DNA from: Bacilli bacterium
Lineage (GTDB): Bacteria; Bacillota_I; Bacilli_A; RF39; UBA660
NCBI GenBank assembly: GCA_017450205.1
Contig: JAFSVF010000019.1
Coordinates: forward strand, 23,381 to 87,380
Length of the DNA: 64,000 bases
Direction of reading: 5' to 3'
Part shown: positions 8,252 through 17,547 of the stretch, piece after piece
Layout of the letters: each line of letters opens with the position of its first letter
How positions within the stretch are numbered: the stretch's first letter is position 1
The notes under the pieces: model-generated
What the model saw: only the letters and a program-made list of their open reading frames with translations
Told to the model about the DNA's origin: nothing
Databases searched by the model: none
Made by a program: the position numbers and the translations under genes

Positions 8252-10637
8252 TTATTTCACCTTCTTCTTTTTCTTCATAGTTGTTTATATAGTTAATATC
8301 TGATGGTTTTCTAAAGCAGATATCTTTATAGTTACAATAGTCGCAACCATTGATTTTATCGTCTTTGATTGGACTTATATCAAATTGTGCATCACTAGTG
8401 TTATTAATACACTCTTCAATTAGATTCTTTATTAAGTCATATATCTCTGATTGCTCTTCAGAAGACATCATTCGATTTTTATTACTCCATTCACCATCTT
8501 TATTGATTGAAAGTCCAGTTATTATTTCTGATTTATTAAAAGAATCATCAAATTTAGATATTGTTTTTGGATCATCGTTTGTAATTCCGTCTAGTTTTAT
8601 TCTATTTTTTAATGTATCTGTTTTTTTTGTAGGTATTCCTGTTAAAATATGTTGAAGATACATTCCTGCGATATTGTAGTTTTGATTTTCATTTTTTAAT
8701 AGATAAAGATATATTGGTAATTGAATTGTAACTCCATATTTAAGGTGATCTCTATCTATTTTAGCTGAAGTACCTGTTTTATAGTCGATGATTACTACAT
8801 CGTTGTTTATAAACATACATTTATCAACAAAACCTTTTATGATAGACTTAATATTAGTATTTAAGTGTAATTCATCCGTTGTTTTTTCAATATATTTTTC
8901 ATGTTCTTCTTCTTTTGGATTATGTGTTGAATGTGTATATTGTTTTCTAATGGCTTCTACTATTTGATGTAATTCATCATTTACTTTATTTGTATAGAAT
9001 TCTTCTTTTTTACCATATGGTAGTTTATCTTTTAAACTTTCAATTTCGTTATAGTATATTGTATCAATATTTTTAGTGTCATCAGTAATACATTCTTCTA
9101 AAACTTTATGGAATGCTGTTCCTATTAATGTACTAAATGTTGTTTCAAATTCATTTAATCTATAAAAGTAATCTAAGTAGAATCTAAATGGACATTTATA
9201 ATATGTTGAGATACTACTATAAGAATATCCTTTAGTAGATAATTTTTCTTTTATATTTTCAGGATTTACTTCAGTAAAACTATTATCATATTCTTGATAT
9301 GGAATTGTATAAGTTTTATGTAGGTCATTAATATCTTCTTTATAATCATTAAATTTTATTAAATCATCTAATCTTTCTGAATAAAGTATCTTGTTAAAGT
9401 TGTCAGAATAGTTAGAGTAGGTAATAGTATTTTCTTCTAGTTTTATGTAATCATTATCTATTAGTGTTGATGTCAAATATTTACTTTTTAGACTTGTTTC
9501 TTTTAAAGTTATCGTAAGATTCTTAATATTTTTTATTGCTGTAGAGTATCTAATTCTTGATGCTTTATTTTGAGTTAATGTATCTTCCATTAAACTAGTT
9601 TTAACTGCGTCATCAAGATAGTCTTCATCTTTATATGATTTTGGAATGCTTTTTTGATTAAAATCAAGTAAAAAAACGTATTCTTCATCATCAAATATAT
9701 TATCTGTGATATCTACGATTTTTATTTCTTTTTCATAGTGCTTTGATTTAATATTCTTCATTTTCATTTCTGCTTTGATTGCATCAATGACTTCAATTTT
9801 ATTATCAGTCCAATAATAAGTATTAATTAGATCAAATAATGCCTTATAACATTCTTCATTATATTGATTATTTTCAATGTTAAATCTTTCATATATATCA
9901 TTAAATAATTCTTCTATATTATTTGATAAGTTATTTATAAAATATTTACCAATTGTGGTATCACTTAATTTAGTTTGATCTTTTAGATGAATAGGCAAAC
10001 CATAAAGACTAAATATTTTGTTAATACTAAAGTAATATTCATCTGAATAATTTGATATATATATTTTGTTAATATCAATGCCAGTGCTTATTAGTTTTGT
10101 AATTTCCTCAGCTACATAGATTACTTCTTCTTCAAGAGTACCAAGTTTGTGTGCGATATGTTTATAATCGTGAGATGGTGTTTCTATATATTCGATATCT
10201 ATATATTCAGAAGATTTTTTTAATAAGAGTTCTTCTAATTTATTTATTGTAGTAAAACCAAATACATACATTTTCTTTTTAGATTTTAATAGGTCAATAA
10301 ACATAGGGTCTCTTATTAGTAATCCTTTGCTATCTAATTCTTCTTTAATATCTTTTATATATTTGATTTTTTCTTCAGTCTCTTTTTCACCATTAAGATA
10401 ATAAGTGTTATTTATAAAATCTTTTGCAGTTTCAAATGTTACTGGTCTAGATTTCATTACTTCAACGATTGCTTGATTTGTATATTTATAAAATAAACCA
10501 TTTAATAAATCGTTAAAAGTCATTATTTTTATATTTATAAGTAGTTTATTATCATTAATATAAGATAATATTTTTTTTCTTAAATTATTTGGAATTAATA
10601 AAATTGAATCTTCTTTAATGTTAGTTAAAAAGTCCAT
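8244..10637 (-). CDS. addB: ATP-dependent helicase/nuclease subunit B, shortened
   Basis: The 797-residue AddB partner of AddA. The C-terminal half has YYKCPFRFY (first iron-sulfur Cys near residue 481), a RecB-type nuclease motif VVIIDYKTG, and the remaining cluster cysteines in GCDYCNYKDIC near the end. Typical AddB proteins have about 1150 residues and begin with a Walker A motif; here the N-terminus (SILLIPNNLRKKIL) has no GxxGxGKT. The iron-sulfur nuclease part is intact while the inactive-helicase part is reduced. It is the first gene of the addBA unit. Confidence 0.9.
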   Translation of the reverse strand: MDFLTNIKEDSILLIPNNLRKKILSYINDNKLLINIKIMTFNDLLNGLFYKYTNQAIVEVMKSRPVTFETAKDFINNTYYLNGEKETEEKIKYIKDIKEELDSKGLLIRDPMFIDLLKSKKKMYVFGFTTINKLEELLLKKSSEYIDIEYIETPSHDYKHIAHKLGTLEEEVIYVAEEITKLISTGIDINKIYISNYSDEYYFSINKIFSLYGLPIHLKDQTKLSDTTIGKYFINNLSNNIEELFNDIYERFNIENNQYNEECYKALFDLINTYYWTDNKIEVIDAIKAEMKMKNIKSKHYEKEIKIVDITDNIFDDEEYVFLLDFNQKSIPKSYKDEDYLDDAVKTSLMEDTLTQNKASRIRYSTAIKNIKNLTITLKETSLKSKYLTSTLIDNDYIKLEENTITYSNYSDNFNKILYSERLDDLIKFNDYKEDINDLHKTYTIPYQEYDNSFTEVNPENIKEKLSTKGYSYSSISTYYKCPFRFYLDYFYRLNEFETTFSTLIGTAFHKVLEECITDDTKNIDTIYYNEIESLKDKLPYGKKEEFYTNKVNDELHQIVEAIRKQYTHSTHNPKEEEHEKYIEKTTDELHLNTNIKSIIKGFVDKCMFINNDVVIIDYKTGTSAKIDRDHLKYGVTIQLPIYLYLLKNENQNYNIAGMYLQHILTGIPTKKTDTLKNRIKLDGITNDDPKTISKFDDSFNKSEIITGLSINKDGEWSNKNRMMSSEEQSEIYDLIKNLIEECINNTSDAQFDISPIKDDKINGCDYCNYKDICFRKPSDINYINNYEEKEEGEING

Positions 10638-10694
10638 GATCTCACCCTGTTAACATTATATCATTTATGGTTTGTTTTATTTATATTTAAACAT

Positions 10695-10719
10695 AAAAAA
10701 AAGTACACTTATGTGTACT
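10695..10719 (-). terminator. Rho-independent terminator
   Basis: AGTACAC / GTGTACT hairpin followed on the minus strand by a run of seven T; it overlaps the end of the gene ending at 10718. Confidence 0.8.
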
Positions 10720-11260
10720 AATCTTTACTAATTGTTCCAACTAACATAATTGCAACACCAAGAGCTTCAATTGCAATTGAAATGATAACTAACATGTTAA
10801 CATCTTGGTATGATAATTCGATTGCACTAGTTAAATATGTTGTTAATACTAAAATGAATAATCCAATTACTACAATTACTATACCAATATCTATTATTTT
10901 ATCTTTATTTTTTAATTTAGTTTCATTTGATTCTTTAACTAAACTTTTTACTTCTTCTTTGATTACAGCTAACTTTTCTTTATTTTCTTCTTTGATTGCT
11001 TCTGCGATATCGTTTCTTTCTTCTTCAGTATCAATTGCAGTTATTTTAACTTCTTTTGGATCATAGTTTTTAATATCTACTTTATTTTCTTCGATAGTCT
11101 TTACTTCAGGTTTAACTGTAGTTTTTTTAGTATTATTTCTTTTTCTTGTAGTTGTTTTTTTAGTTATATTCTTTTTAGAAGTTTGTTTGCTAGTAGATTT
11201 GTTAGTTGTAGTTGTTTTCTTTTTAGTAGCTTTCTTTTCTTCATTATTAGTATTTGCCAT
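10718..11260 (-). CDS. Lys/Thr-rich two-helix membrane protein, unknown
   Basis: A 180-residue protein. The first about 50 residues are almost all Lys, Thr, Asn and Ser (low complexity, strongly basic), followed by an acidic coiled stretch (residues 75-115) and two transmembrane helices at about 123-145 and 153-175. The basic N-terminus would be cytoplasmic and could touch nucleic acid or membrane phosphates; this is inference. Not a family I recognise. It has its own terminator and a GAGGTG ribosome site. Confidence 0.7.
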   Translation of the reverse strand: MANTNNEEKKATKKKTTTTNKSTSKQTSKKNITKKTTTRKRNNTKKTTVKPEVKTIEENKVDIKNYDPKEVKITAIDTEEERNDIAEAIKEENKEKLAVIKEEVKSLVKESNETKLKNKDKIIDIGIVIVVIGLFILVLTTYLTSAIELSYQDVNMLVIISIAIEALGVAIMLVGTISKD

Positions 11261-11358
11261 ATCTTACACCTCATTTTAATTATAACTATGGCGTATAAAA
11301 AAAACAAGTAATTTACATTTTAGAGTGTAATCTATATAATATGTGTGAGGTTTTAAAT

Positions 11359-12012
11359 ATGAAAAAGAAGAAACTAGATATTATTTATGAAGATAAAGAA
11401 CTTTTAGTAGTTAATAAAAAAGCACATGAATTAACCGTTCAAACTAATAAAGGCGGAGAAGAAACCTTATATAGTGAAGTATATGATTATCTACATAAGA
11501 AGAATCAAAAAGTGTTTGTAGTTCATAGACTTGATAAAGATACTTCTGGGATAGTTGTATTTGCTAAGAATGAAAAGATAAAAAAAGCACTACAAGATAT
11601 GTGGAATGATTATGCTGAAGTAAGAGAATATTATGCGATTGTAGAAGGTTCAGTTAAGAGTGATAGTGATACAATCAAGAATTATTTAACTGAGAATAAA
11701 CAATTACATACTTATAGTACTACTAATGAAAATGGTAAGCTTGCAATTACACATTATGAAGTAATTAAAAGAAGTAAGAATTATTCTATTTTAAAAGTAA
11801 CTATTGATACAGGAAGAAAGAATCAAATAAGAGTAACCTTAAGTGATTTAGGTCATCCTATAATTGGTGATAAGAATTATGGCTCTACTAAGAATCCACT
11901 AAGAAGAATGTGCTTACATCATAGATATATGAAACTTAAACATCCTTTTAAGAATCATATATTTGAATTTAGTGCACCAATTCCAAAAGAATTTGATATT
12001 TTTCCACAATAA
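11359..12012 (+). CDS. RluA/RluD-family pseudouridine synthase
   Basis: A 217-residue enzyme that converts uridine to pseudouridine in RNA. The active-site motif HRLDKDTSG holds the catalytic Asp, and TGRKNQIRVT plus GHPIIGDKNYG are the usual later motifs. It lacks the N-terminal S4 domain found in RluD. Start placed at the ATG at 11359, 9 bases after GAGG; an in-frame ATG at 11341 lies upstream of that site. Whether the target is 23S rRNA or tRNA is not decidable here. Confidence 0.9.
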   Translation: MKKKKLDIIYEDKELLVVNKKAHELTVQTNKGGEETLYSEVYDYLHKKNQKVFVVHRLDKDTSGIVVFAKNEKIKKALQDMWNDYAEVREYYAIVEGSVKSDSDTIKNYLTENKQLHTYSTTNENGKLAITHYEVIKRSKNYSILKVTIDTGRKNQIRVTLSDLGHPIIGDKNYGSTKNPLRRMCLHHRYMKLKHPFKNHIFEFSAPIPKEFDIFPQ

Positions 12013-12037
12013 AAGGCATCTTGAATGCCTTTTTTTA
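12011..12037. terminator. shared bidirectional terminator
   Basis: AAAGGCAT / ATGCCTTT stem with a 5-base loop and T runs on both strands between converging genes. Confidence 0.85.
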
Positions 12038-12505
12038 TACTAATATTTTATCTAAGTTGAATTCACAATGATATGTTTGAATATTCTTTTCTTTAAAAAG
12101 TATTCCTGTACCACCTTTAATAATCCAATCATCTATGTTGTCTTTTAAATCATCAACTAAGACTGTATTTTTATCAATATTTTTAACATAGTTTGTCTTT
12201 TTTTCATATTGGGGTACTGCAATTACAGGAATATTTATTCCATATTTTTTTAAAAAGTCTTTTTTAACTCTTGCCTCATAGTCATTATTTACTTTAGTTA
12301 GTATTGTAATTTCAACTTTATCTTGTAAATCTTTTAAAATGTCTAGAGAATTATTTATTTGTCTTTTCTTAGAAAAAACATCAGGTATATTTAAATACCT
12401 GAATAGGTTATTTTCATTTTCTAGTTTATATCTTGAGTATATTAGTTTATATACTGGGATAGTATCTAATATTACTCCATCAAAATCTATATAATATTTT
12501 CTCAT
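12035..12505 (-). CDS. HAD-superfamily hydrolase, 5'-nucleotidase-like
   Basis: The 156-residue protein starts with the HAD motif I IDFDGVILDT (nucleophile Asp and acid/base Asp) at about 7-16, has motif II ILTK (Thr) near residue 89 and motif IV LVDDLKDNI with the metal-binding Asp pair near 137. It is small, without a large cap, like the NT5C deoxynucleotidase group. Its start overlaps by one base with the XRE regulator, so they are translationally coupled. Substrate unknown. Confidence 0.75.
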   Translation of the reverse strand: MRKYYIDFDGVILDTIPVYKLIYSRYKLENENNLFRYLNIPDVFSKKRQINNSLDILKDLQDKVEITILTKVNNDYEARVKKDFLKKYGINIPVIAVPQYEKKTNYVKNIDKNTVLVDDLKDNIDDWIIKGGTGILFKEKNIQTYHCEFNLDKILV

Positions 12506-12729
12506 TATAATAAATTTTCCATTTCATCTTCAGCATATTCTAGAATATCTCCAGGTTGACATTTTAATACTTTGCAGATGTTTTCTAATGTTGAGAATCT
12601 TATTGCTTTTGCTTTTCCTGTTTTTAAATTACTCATATTAGCTGGAGTTATACCTACATTTTGTGCAAGTTCATTTAAACTTATTTTTCTATCAGCCATA
12701 ACTCTATCTAATCTTATAATAATTTTCAT
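12505..12729 (-). CDS. small XRE-family DNA-binding regulator
   Basis: A 74-residue Cro/CI-type helix-turn-helix protein: KISLNELAQNVGITPANMS forms the recognition unit at about residues 15-33, followed by LENICKVLKCQPGDILEY, the usual end of YozG-like regulators. It has no sensor domain. It is coupled to the HAD gene downstream and may control its own operon; no operator was identified. Confidence 0.9.
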   Translation of the reverse strand: MKIIIRLDRVMADRKISLNELAQNVGITPANMSNLKTGKAKAIRFSTLENICKVLKCQPGDILEYAEDEMENLL

Positions 12730-12791
12730 ATTACACCTCCGATTATTGTTATTTAATAAAATTATACCATTATTTTATTGTTTATCAACAA

Positions 12792-13040
12792 TTATTTATA
12801 GTTTTGATAGTAATTTCTTTCTTGAAGTATGTCAAGTAAGTTATTTAAAACATCAGAGTTTTCATCATTAATATACATTTCAATTGTATATATTAATTCT
12901 GATAAAGTTTTACATTTTGTAAAATCTATATTGTTTTCTTCTAAAATTTCAACTTGTTCTTGTGATAAATATAATCCATTCTTTTGTTTTTTCATCATTG
13001 TATATTCTGGATTAATATCTACTTTTATTTCTTCATTCAT
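12792..13040 (-). CDS. small acidic protein, unknown
   Basis: An 82-residue protein rich in Glu, Asn and Tyr, with no membrane segment or known motif. Start set at the ATG at 13040 because the GGAG inside the end of the upstream gene lies 6 bases before it; the TTG at 13052 is a poorer choice. One base separates it from the stop of the upstream gene, so the two are co-transcribed. Confidence 0.65.
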   Translation of the reverse strand: MNEEIKVDINPEYTMMKKQKNGLYLSQEQVEILEENNIDFTKCKTLSELIYTIEMYINDENSDVLNNLLDILQERNYYQNYK

Positions 13041-13041
13041 T

Positions 13042-13356
13042 TTATTCTCCAAATAGGCTAGTTATATCAAAACCACTTAAGAAGTAATATCCTCCATAAC
13101 AAATAACTACAGTTATAAGAATAAAGAATAATACTGGTAAAAAATCTTTATATGTAACTTTTTCTTTTTTAGAAGATACCTTTTTAGTCTTTTCTTCTTC
13201 AAGATTAATTTTCTTTAATAATCTAGTGTCTTGTAAGTCTTCGTCAACATCGTAATATTTATCTCCGTGAATACCCATTAAAACAAGTTCAACTGTTTCA
13301 TTGAAGTCATCACTTAGATTATTGTTTTCGTCAAATATATTTATAGATGAATTCAT
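13042..13356 (-). CDS. small C-terminally anchored membrane protein, unknown
   Basis: A 104-residue protein with an acidic N-terminal half (DENNNLSDDF, DVDEDLQDT), a Lys/Glu linker and one hydrophobic helix near residues 72-94 (FLPVLFFILITVVICYGGYYF). The tail is short, so most of the protein is predicted to be cytoplasmic. Unknown function. It heads a two-gene unit with the 82-residue protein. Confidence 0.65.
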   Translation of the reverse strand: MNSSINIFDENNNLSDDFNETVELVLMGIHGDKYYDVDEDLQDTRLLKKINLEEEKTKKVSSKKEKVTYKDFLPVLFFILITVVICYGGYYFLSGFDITSLFGE

Positions 13357-13478
13357 ATATTCACTTCCTTACCATTAAATCTTATCACAAATATATTTTG
13401 TCCTCAATAAAAGTCAGTATTTTCTTGATTAAAACAAATGTATTATGTTATACTTTTTATAGTAGGAAAGTGGTTATT

Positions 13479-14564
13479 ATGGAGAGTAAAAGTCTAAATA
13501 TTATTTTAGATGAAATAAATAAGAGAAAGGAATTTTACATTGAACAAGAAGGCAATTTAAAATCTAAATCTCTTGATTTAATTCAAAAAGAATTTAAAGA
13601 AAATATAAATGAACTATCTGTTGAATTACTTTCTAAGAAAGACGCCACTACTATTAATAAACTAATTAAAATAATTGAATTTGAAAAAAGTGATTTCGAT
13701 TTTTCTACTGAAAAAGGATATGAAGATTTATTAGAAAAGTTAAAAGAATTTATTGAATTAAATGAAAGAAGAATTGAATCTTCTAGAACAAGTATTAATG
13801 AGTGTGAATATTATGAATCTTTCTTTAAAGGTATGAATAAGAAACATGATTTATTTACTGATGTAAAAGGATTAAGATTATTTATTGATTCATTAGGTTT
13901 AAATAATAGTGAAAAGATAAGTGTTGAAAAGTATTTAGCTGAATATAATATTAAAGCTAAAGTTCTTGACCCTGAAATAAGCGAAACTGTTTCTTATATT
14001 TATAATGAGATTAATAACTATCAAGATGTTAAGGATGCCATTAGAGATTATATTTATAAAAATAAATTAAAAGTTGATTTAAATTTTATAAAGAGTTATG
14101 CAAATGAGATAAGTAAAGAAATTGGAAAAAGCCCTGAACTAGTTGAAAATGTCTTTATTGGTATGATTCTTGGTAAAGAATATAAAAAATATATAGATGA
14201 TGGTGAAGTTGATCATTTAACGAGAATGCATAGAGTATTAAATGAATTTACTTTTGATGATATGAGAATGGTTATTTCTGAAGCTAATAGAATATTTAAT
14301 TTGGAAATGATAGGACTTCAAAATAATAAAAGTTATGAATTTGGAGAAATAGTAGTAACAGATGCGTCTAGTTTAGAAGAATTTGAAGAAAAGAAGAATG
14401 AAAAGAAAGCAATGATTGCTTATCTTTTAAAGAATAAAGTTGAAGATTATGAAAAGAATAATAATTTTGAACTTAAAGATAAATATAAAGAATTAATTAT
14501 TGGCTTAATAGATGAATACTATAAAACCAATGCTTTAACTTTTAGTGAAGAAAAAACTAGATAA
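13479..14564 (+). CDS. helical protein of unknown function (first of three)
   Basis: Start set at the ATG at 13479, preceded by AGGAAAG; the longer frame upstream is AT-rich spacer. The 361-residue product is almost entirely helical and highly charged (many Lys and Glu), with no signal peptide, membrane helix or catalytic motif. It is the first gene of a transcript with the next two proteins (27-base and 2-base gaps). I do not recognise the family. Confidence 0.7.
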   Translation: MESKSLNIILDEINKRKEFYIEQEGNLKSKSLDLIQKEFKENINELSVELLSKKDATTINKLIKIIEFEKSDFDFSTEKGYEDLLEKLKEFIELNERRIESSRTSINECEYYESFFKGMNKKHDLFTDVKGLRLFIDSLGLNNSEKISVEKYLAEYNIKAKVLDPEISETVSYIYNEINNYQDVKDAIRDYIYKNKLKVDLNFIKSYANEISKEIGKSPELVENVFIGMILGKEYKKYIDDGEVDHLTRMHRVLNEFTFDDMRMVISEANRIFNLEMIGLQNNKSYEFGEIVVTDASSLEEFEEKKNEKKAMIAYLLKNKVEDYEKNNNFELKDKYKELIIGLIDEYYKTNALTFSEEKTR

Positions 14565-14590
14565 TTTAAAGAAATAAAAAGGGTGATAAC

Positions 14591-15961
14591 ATGGATGAGG
14601 GAAAGGAACTTTTATTTAAGCTAATTGACTTCAAAAGAAAAAGTGTTTCTTTTAAAGATCAAGAAAGTATTATGCTTGATGGTATCAATATGGTTGATAT
14701 CGCTGATATGCTTGAAAAAGATATGGATAATTTATGTGATGTTCCTGATTCTATGATTGATAAAGTTATTGAAGAAGGAAATATTGACGATAATAATTTT
14801 AAAAAGAATATTATTCAATTAAGAGATCTTTTATATGGTAAAAGAAACTATAATTTATTTGTTAAATTAAATAAAGAATATAGAGATGCTTTTGATATAT
14901 TTAAAAGTACTCTTTTAGAAATTATAAATAAAAAACTTCCAGGTGCTAAGAGTGTTGTTGAAATAGATAAGAATTTAAATTTACTTCAACAAGGTTTAGA
15001 GAATCATAAGTTAATTAAGAATTTTGATTTTATAGAATCAGTTTGTCATGAATATGATGAAAATAAATATGATACTAATATGTTAAAAATATATAGATAT
15101 ATTAATGATCATAATTTAAAAATACTTAATCCGCCTGATATAGAGTTTGAAGACTTTGATGTTGAGATTGTGGATGAAACAGAGTTTAGTGATAAAATTT
15201 ATGAAATTCTTAATAAGTTTGAAATGGATTATAGAACATTACCTAATTTCTTACTTAAAGATTTAAAAGAAATGGATAATAATTTAATCTATAGTACATT
15301 TGAAGTAATAAAACAAAATAAAGCTGAAGATGGTGGAGTATTACATTTAATACCTAAAGAGAATCAAGTTTTAAGAGTTGTATTACTTCTTTATTCTTCA
15401 CCTCAAGCAGTAAAAGCAGTTGTTGAATCACTTACTACTGAGGAAGATGGATTAGATATAGATTCATTAAGAATATTACTTAACTATAATATGGGTGTAT
15501 TTATTGATAGAATTAATGATTACTTTAAACCAAGAAATAAAGATTATCTAAATATTATGGATGGATTAAAAGAAATTAAAGTTAACTATAAAGTTTTAAT
15601 TAAGAGAAATCCTTTATTTTTATCGCAAAATTATGACATGTTTAAATATATAGTTGAGTATTGTCATGAATTTGGATGTGATCCTAAAGAGTTAGTTAAT
15701 AGATGTCATAAAACATTGACTATTAATCCTACGGTAATAGTTAATAATATAAGTATTCTTTTAAGTCATAAAGTTAATATGTTTACTTATTTTAAAGACG
15801 GTAAAGATGATTTTAATTTATTAAAAGTTGAAAAGTTAGATAGTATAATTAATCAATTAATTGATAAGAAAGTTATTAAGAAGTATTCATTTACTAATTT
15901 TGATAAGATTAATTCTATTATATTAAATAGTGTATTTAAGAAAGCTAGGAAGAAGGGTTAA
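14591..15961 (+). CDS. helical-repeat protein of unknown function (second of three)
   Basis: A 456-residue cytoplasmic helical protein. In the C-terminal third, segments such as IKRNPLFLSQNYDMFKYIV and TINPTVIVNNISILLSHKV look like about 35-residue helical repeats with an NPxxL/V core, reminiscent of mTERF-type nucleic-acid-binding repeats. That resemblance is only by eye. No enzyme motif is seen. It sits tightly between two other unknown helical proteins, which suggests a joint role. Confidence 0.65.
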   Translation: MDEGKELLFKLIDFKRKSVSFKDQESIMLDGINMVDIADMLEKDMDNLCDVPDSMIDKVIEEGNIDDNNFKKNIIQLRDLLYGKRNYNLFVKLNKEYRDAFDIFKSTLLEIINKKLPGAKSVVEIDKNLNLLQQGLENHKLIKNFDFIESVCHEYDENKYDTNMLKIYRYINDHNLKILNPPDIEFEDFDVEIVDETEFSDKIYEILNKFEMDYRTLPNFLLKDLKEMDNNLIYSTFEVIKQNKAEDGGVLHLIPKENQVLRVVLLLYSSPQAVKAVVESLTTEEDGLDIDSLRILLNYNMGVFIDRINDYFKPRNKDYLNIMDGLKEIKVNYKVLIKRNPLFLSQNYDMFKYIVEYCHEFGCDPKELVNRCHKTLTINPTVIVNNISILLSHKVNMFTYFKDGKDDFNLLKVEKLDSIINQLIDKKVIKKYSFTNFDKINSIILNSVFKKARKKG

Positions 15962-15963
15962 TC

Positions 15964-16260
15964 ATGATTGAATATTTAAAAGAATATGGAATTTCTAATT
16001 TTGATTATTTATATTTACAAAAGAATTTAAATCCTGAAGATATTCAAAGATTAATGCTAGCTGAAAGTAATGTTAGAGAAAACCTTCTTTATTTTAATAA
16101 ATTAGGATTAAAAGAAAATTTACATAAACTAATTCTTTATAGATTAGATTTAGTAATTATGCCTCTTGATCAATTAAAGTATTTGCTTTCAAAAATAGAT
16201 AAGGAATTATTTGTTCAACTTGTTAATACTAATATAAAGAATTTAATATTATTATTTTAA
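15964..16260 (+). CDS. small helical protein of unknown function (third of three)
   Basis: A 98-residue helical protein rich in Leu and Asn, beginning 2 bases after the preceding stop with AAGGG upstream. Repeats such as LLYFNKLGLKENLHKLILY are like the helical units of the protein before it, so it may be a split-off repeat domain of that protein. The last residues overlap the operon terminator. Confidence 0.6.
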   Translation: MIEYLKEYGISNFDYLYLQKNLNPEDIQRLMLAESNVRENLLYFNKLGLKENLHKLILYRLDLVIMPLDQLKYLLSKIDKELFVQLVNTNIKNLILLF

Positions 16261-16283
16261 GGATGTGTATACATCCTTTTTTT
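16259..16283 (+). terminator. Rho-independent terminator
   Basis: AAGGATGT-gtat-ACATCCTT stem and a run of seven T at the end of the three-gene helical-protein transcript. Confidence 0.85.
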
Positions 16284-16325
16284 CTTGTTTAATTATTATT
16301 TAGATGTTATTATTATATTGTTCTT

Positions 16326-16402
16326 GGTCTGTTGGTGAAGTGGTTTAACACATAACCCTCTCAAGGTTACATTCATGGGTTCGAATCCCATACAGATCAC
16401 CA
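16326..16402 (+). tRNA. tRNA-Glu (anticodon CTC)
   Basis: Full cloverleaf: acceptor GGTCTGT/ACAGATC, anticodon loop CTCTCAA giving CTC (reads GAG), T-loop TTCGAAT, discriminator A and encoded CCA. The CTC isoacceptor reads the rarer Glu codon in this AT-rich genome; a TTC species must lie elsewhere. Confidence 0.93.
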
Positions 16403-16417
16403 TTTTTGTATATAAGT

Positions 16418-16443
16418 AGGAGCAATTTATTGTTCCTTTTTTA
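16418..16443 (+). terminator. terminator after tRNA-Glu
   Basis: AGGAGCAA / TTGTTCCT stem with one G-T pair and a T run. Confidence 0.7.
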
Positions 16444-16479
16444 TTTAAATTTATTTATAATAAATATGAGGTGAATATA

Positions 16480-17547
16480 ATGAATCCACTAAATATATTT
16501 ATAAATGGACATAATGTCTTATATATAATTATTATTACTTTTGCTTTAAGTTTAATTTTAACTCCGCTTTCTATAAAGTTTGCTAAACATGTTGGAGCAG
16601 TTGATATTCCTGATGGTAAAAGAAAGGTACATAATAAACCTATTCCTTCAATGGGAGGACTTGCAATTTTTATTTCATTTTTAATAGGTTATATGTTATT
16701 TGCTCCTAAAAGTGATCAAATGCTAGCAGTATTAATCGGAGGATTTATAGTTGTATTAACTGGTGTTTGTGATGATATAAAACCATTAAGTCCTAAATGG
16801 AAGTTATTTGGTCAAACTATTGCTTCTTTAATTGTTACTATATATGGCGGTTTAGTATTTAAAGATATGCAAATATTTGGACATTTTTTTGAGTTTGGTA
16901 TATTTGCTTATCCATTAACTATTATTTTTATAATTGCTATTACTAATGCAATTAATTTAACAGATGGATTAGATGGACTTGCTGCTGGTTCTTCTTCAAT
17001 TTATTTTATTACAATTGCTATCTTAGGTTTCATTATGCAAAATTTAGGTGGATTGGATGTAATACTTTGTTTAATATTATTTGGAGCTTGCTTAGGATTC
17101 TTAATATTTAATTTTTCACCTGCGATGGTATTTATGGGTGATACTGGTAGTTTATTTTTAGGTTATATTATTAGTGTTATAGCTCTTATGGGATTTAAAA
17201 CCGCAACACTTACTTCTTTAATTATTCCTATGCTATTATTATTTGTACCAATCCTTGATACTTTACTTGCTATGGGAAGAAGATTATTAAAGGGTAAAAG
17301 TATTGGTGATGCTGATAAAGAACATTTACATCATCAATTACTTAAGAATACACACTCTACAAGAATAACTGTACTTATAATGTATGCAATTAATATTTTA
17401 TTTGCATCTGTTTCAATTTTTTATACTTTGGGTGATAAAAAGTTAAGTATTTTAATTTATGGTGTTTTATTAGTATTCTTTGTTTTCTTAATTTTTAAAA
17501 CAGATATACTATTTGAGCATGATCGAGGTAAGAAAGATGAAAATTAA
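16480..17547 (+). CDS. tagO: TagO/WecA-like undecaprenyl-phosphate sugar-1-phosphate transferase
   Basis: A 355-residue polytopic membrane enzyme (about 10 helices) of glycosyltransferase family 4. It transfers a HexNAc-1-phosphate from UDP to undecaprenyl phosphate to start wall teichoic acid or another surface glycan. Seen: RKVHNKPIPSMGG, DDIKPLSPKWK with the Asp pair, NAINLTDGLDGLAAG, FMGDTGSLFLG and HLHHQLL. The last motif favours TagO/WecA over MraY. Start at the ATG at 16480 after GAGGTG. It implies the organism makes a lipid-linked glycan. It overlaps the next gene by 11 bases. Confidence 0.85.
   Translation: MNPLNIFINGHNVLYIIIITFALSLILTPLSIKFAKHVGAVDIPDGKRKVHNKPIPSMGGLAIFISFLIGYMLFAPKSDQMLAVLIGGFIVVLTGVCDDIKPLSPKWKLFGQTIASLIVTIYGGLVFKDMQIFGHFFEFGIFAYPLTIIFIIAITNAINLTDGLDGLAAGSSSIYFITIAILGFIMQNLGGLDVILCLILFGACLGFLIFNFSPAMVFMGDTGSLFLGYIISVIALMGFKTATLTSLIIPMLLLFVPILDTLLAMGRRLLKGKSIGDADKEHLHHQLLKNTHSTRITVLIMYAINILFASVSIFYTLGDKKLSILIYGVLLVFFVFLIFKTDILFEHDRGKKDEN

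Noticed and set aside
11341..11358. Earlier ATG of the pseudouridine synthase
   Set aside because: The GAGG site lies after this codon and at good distance from the ATG at 11359.
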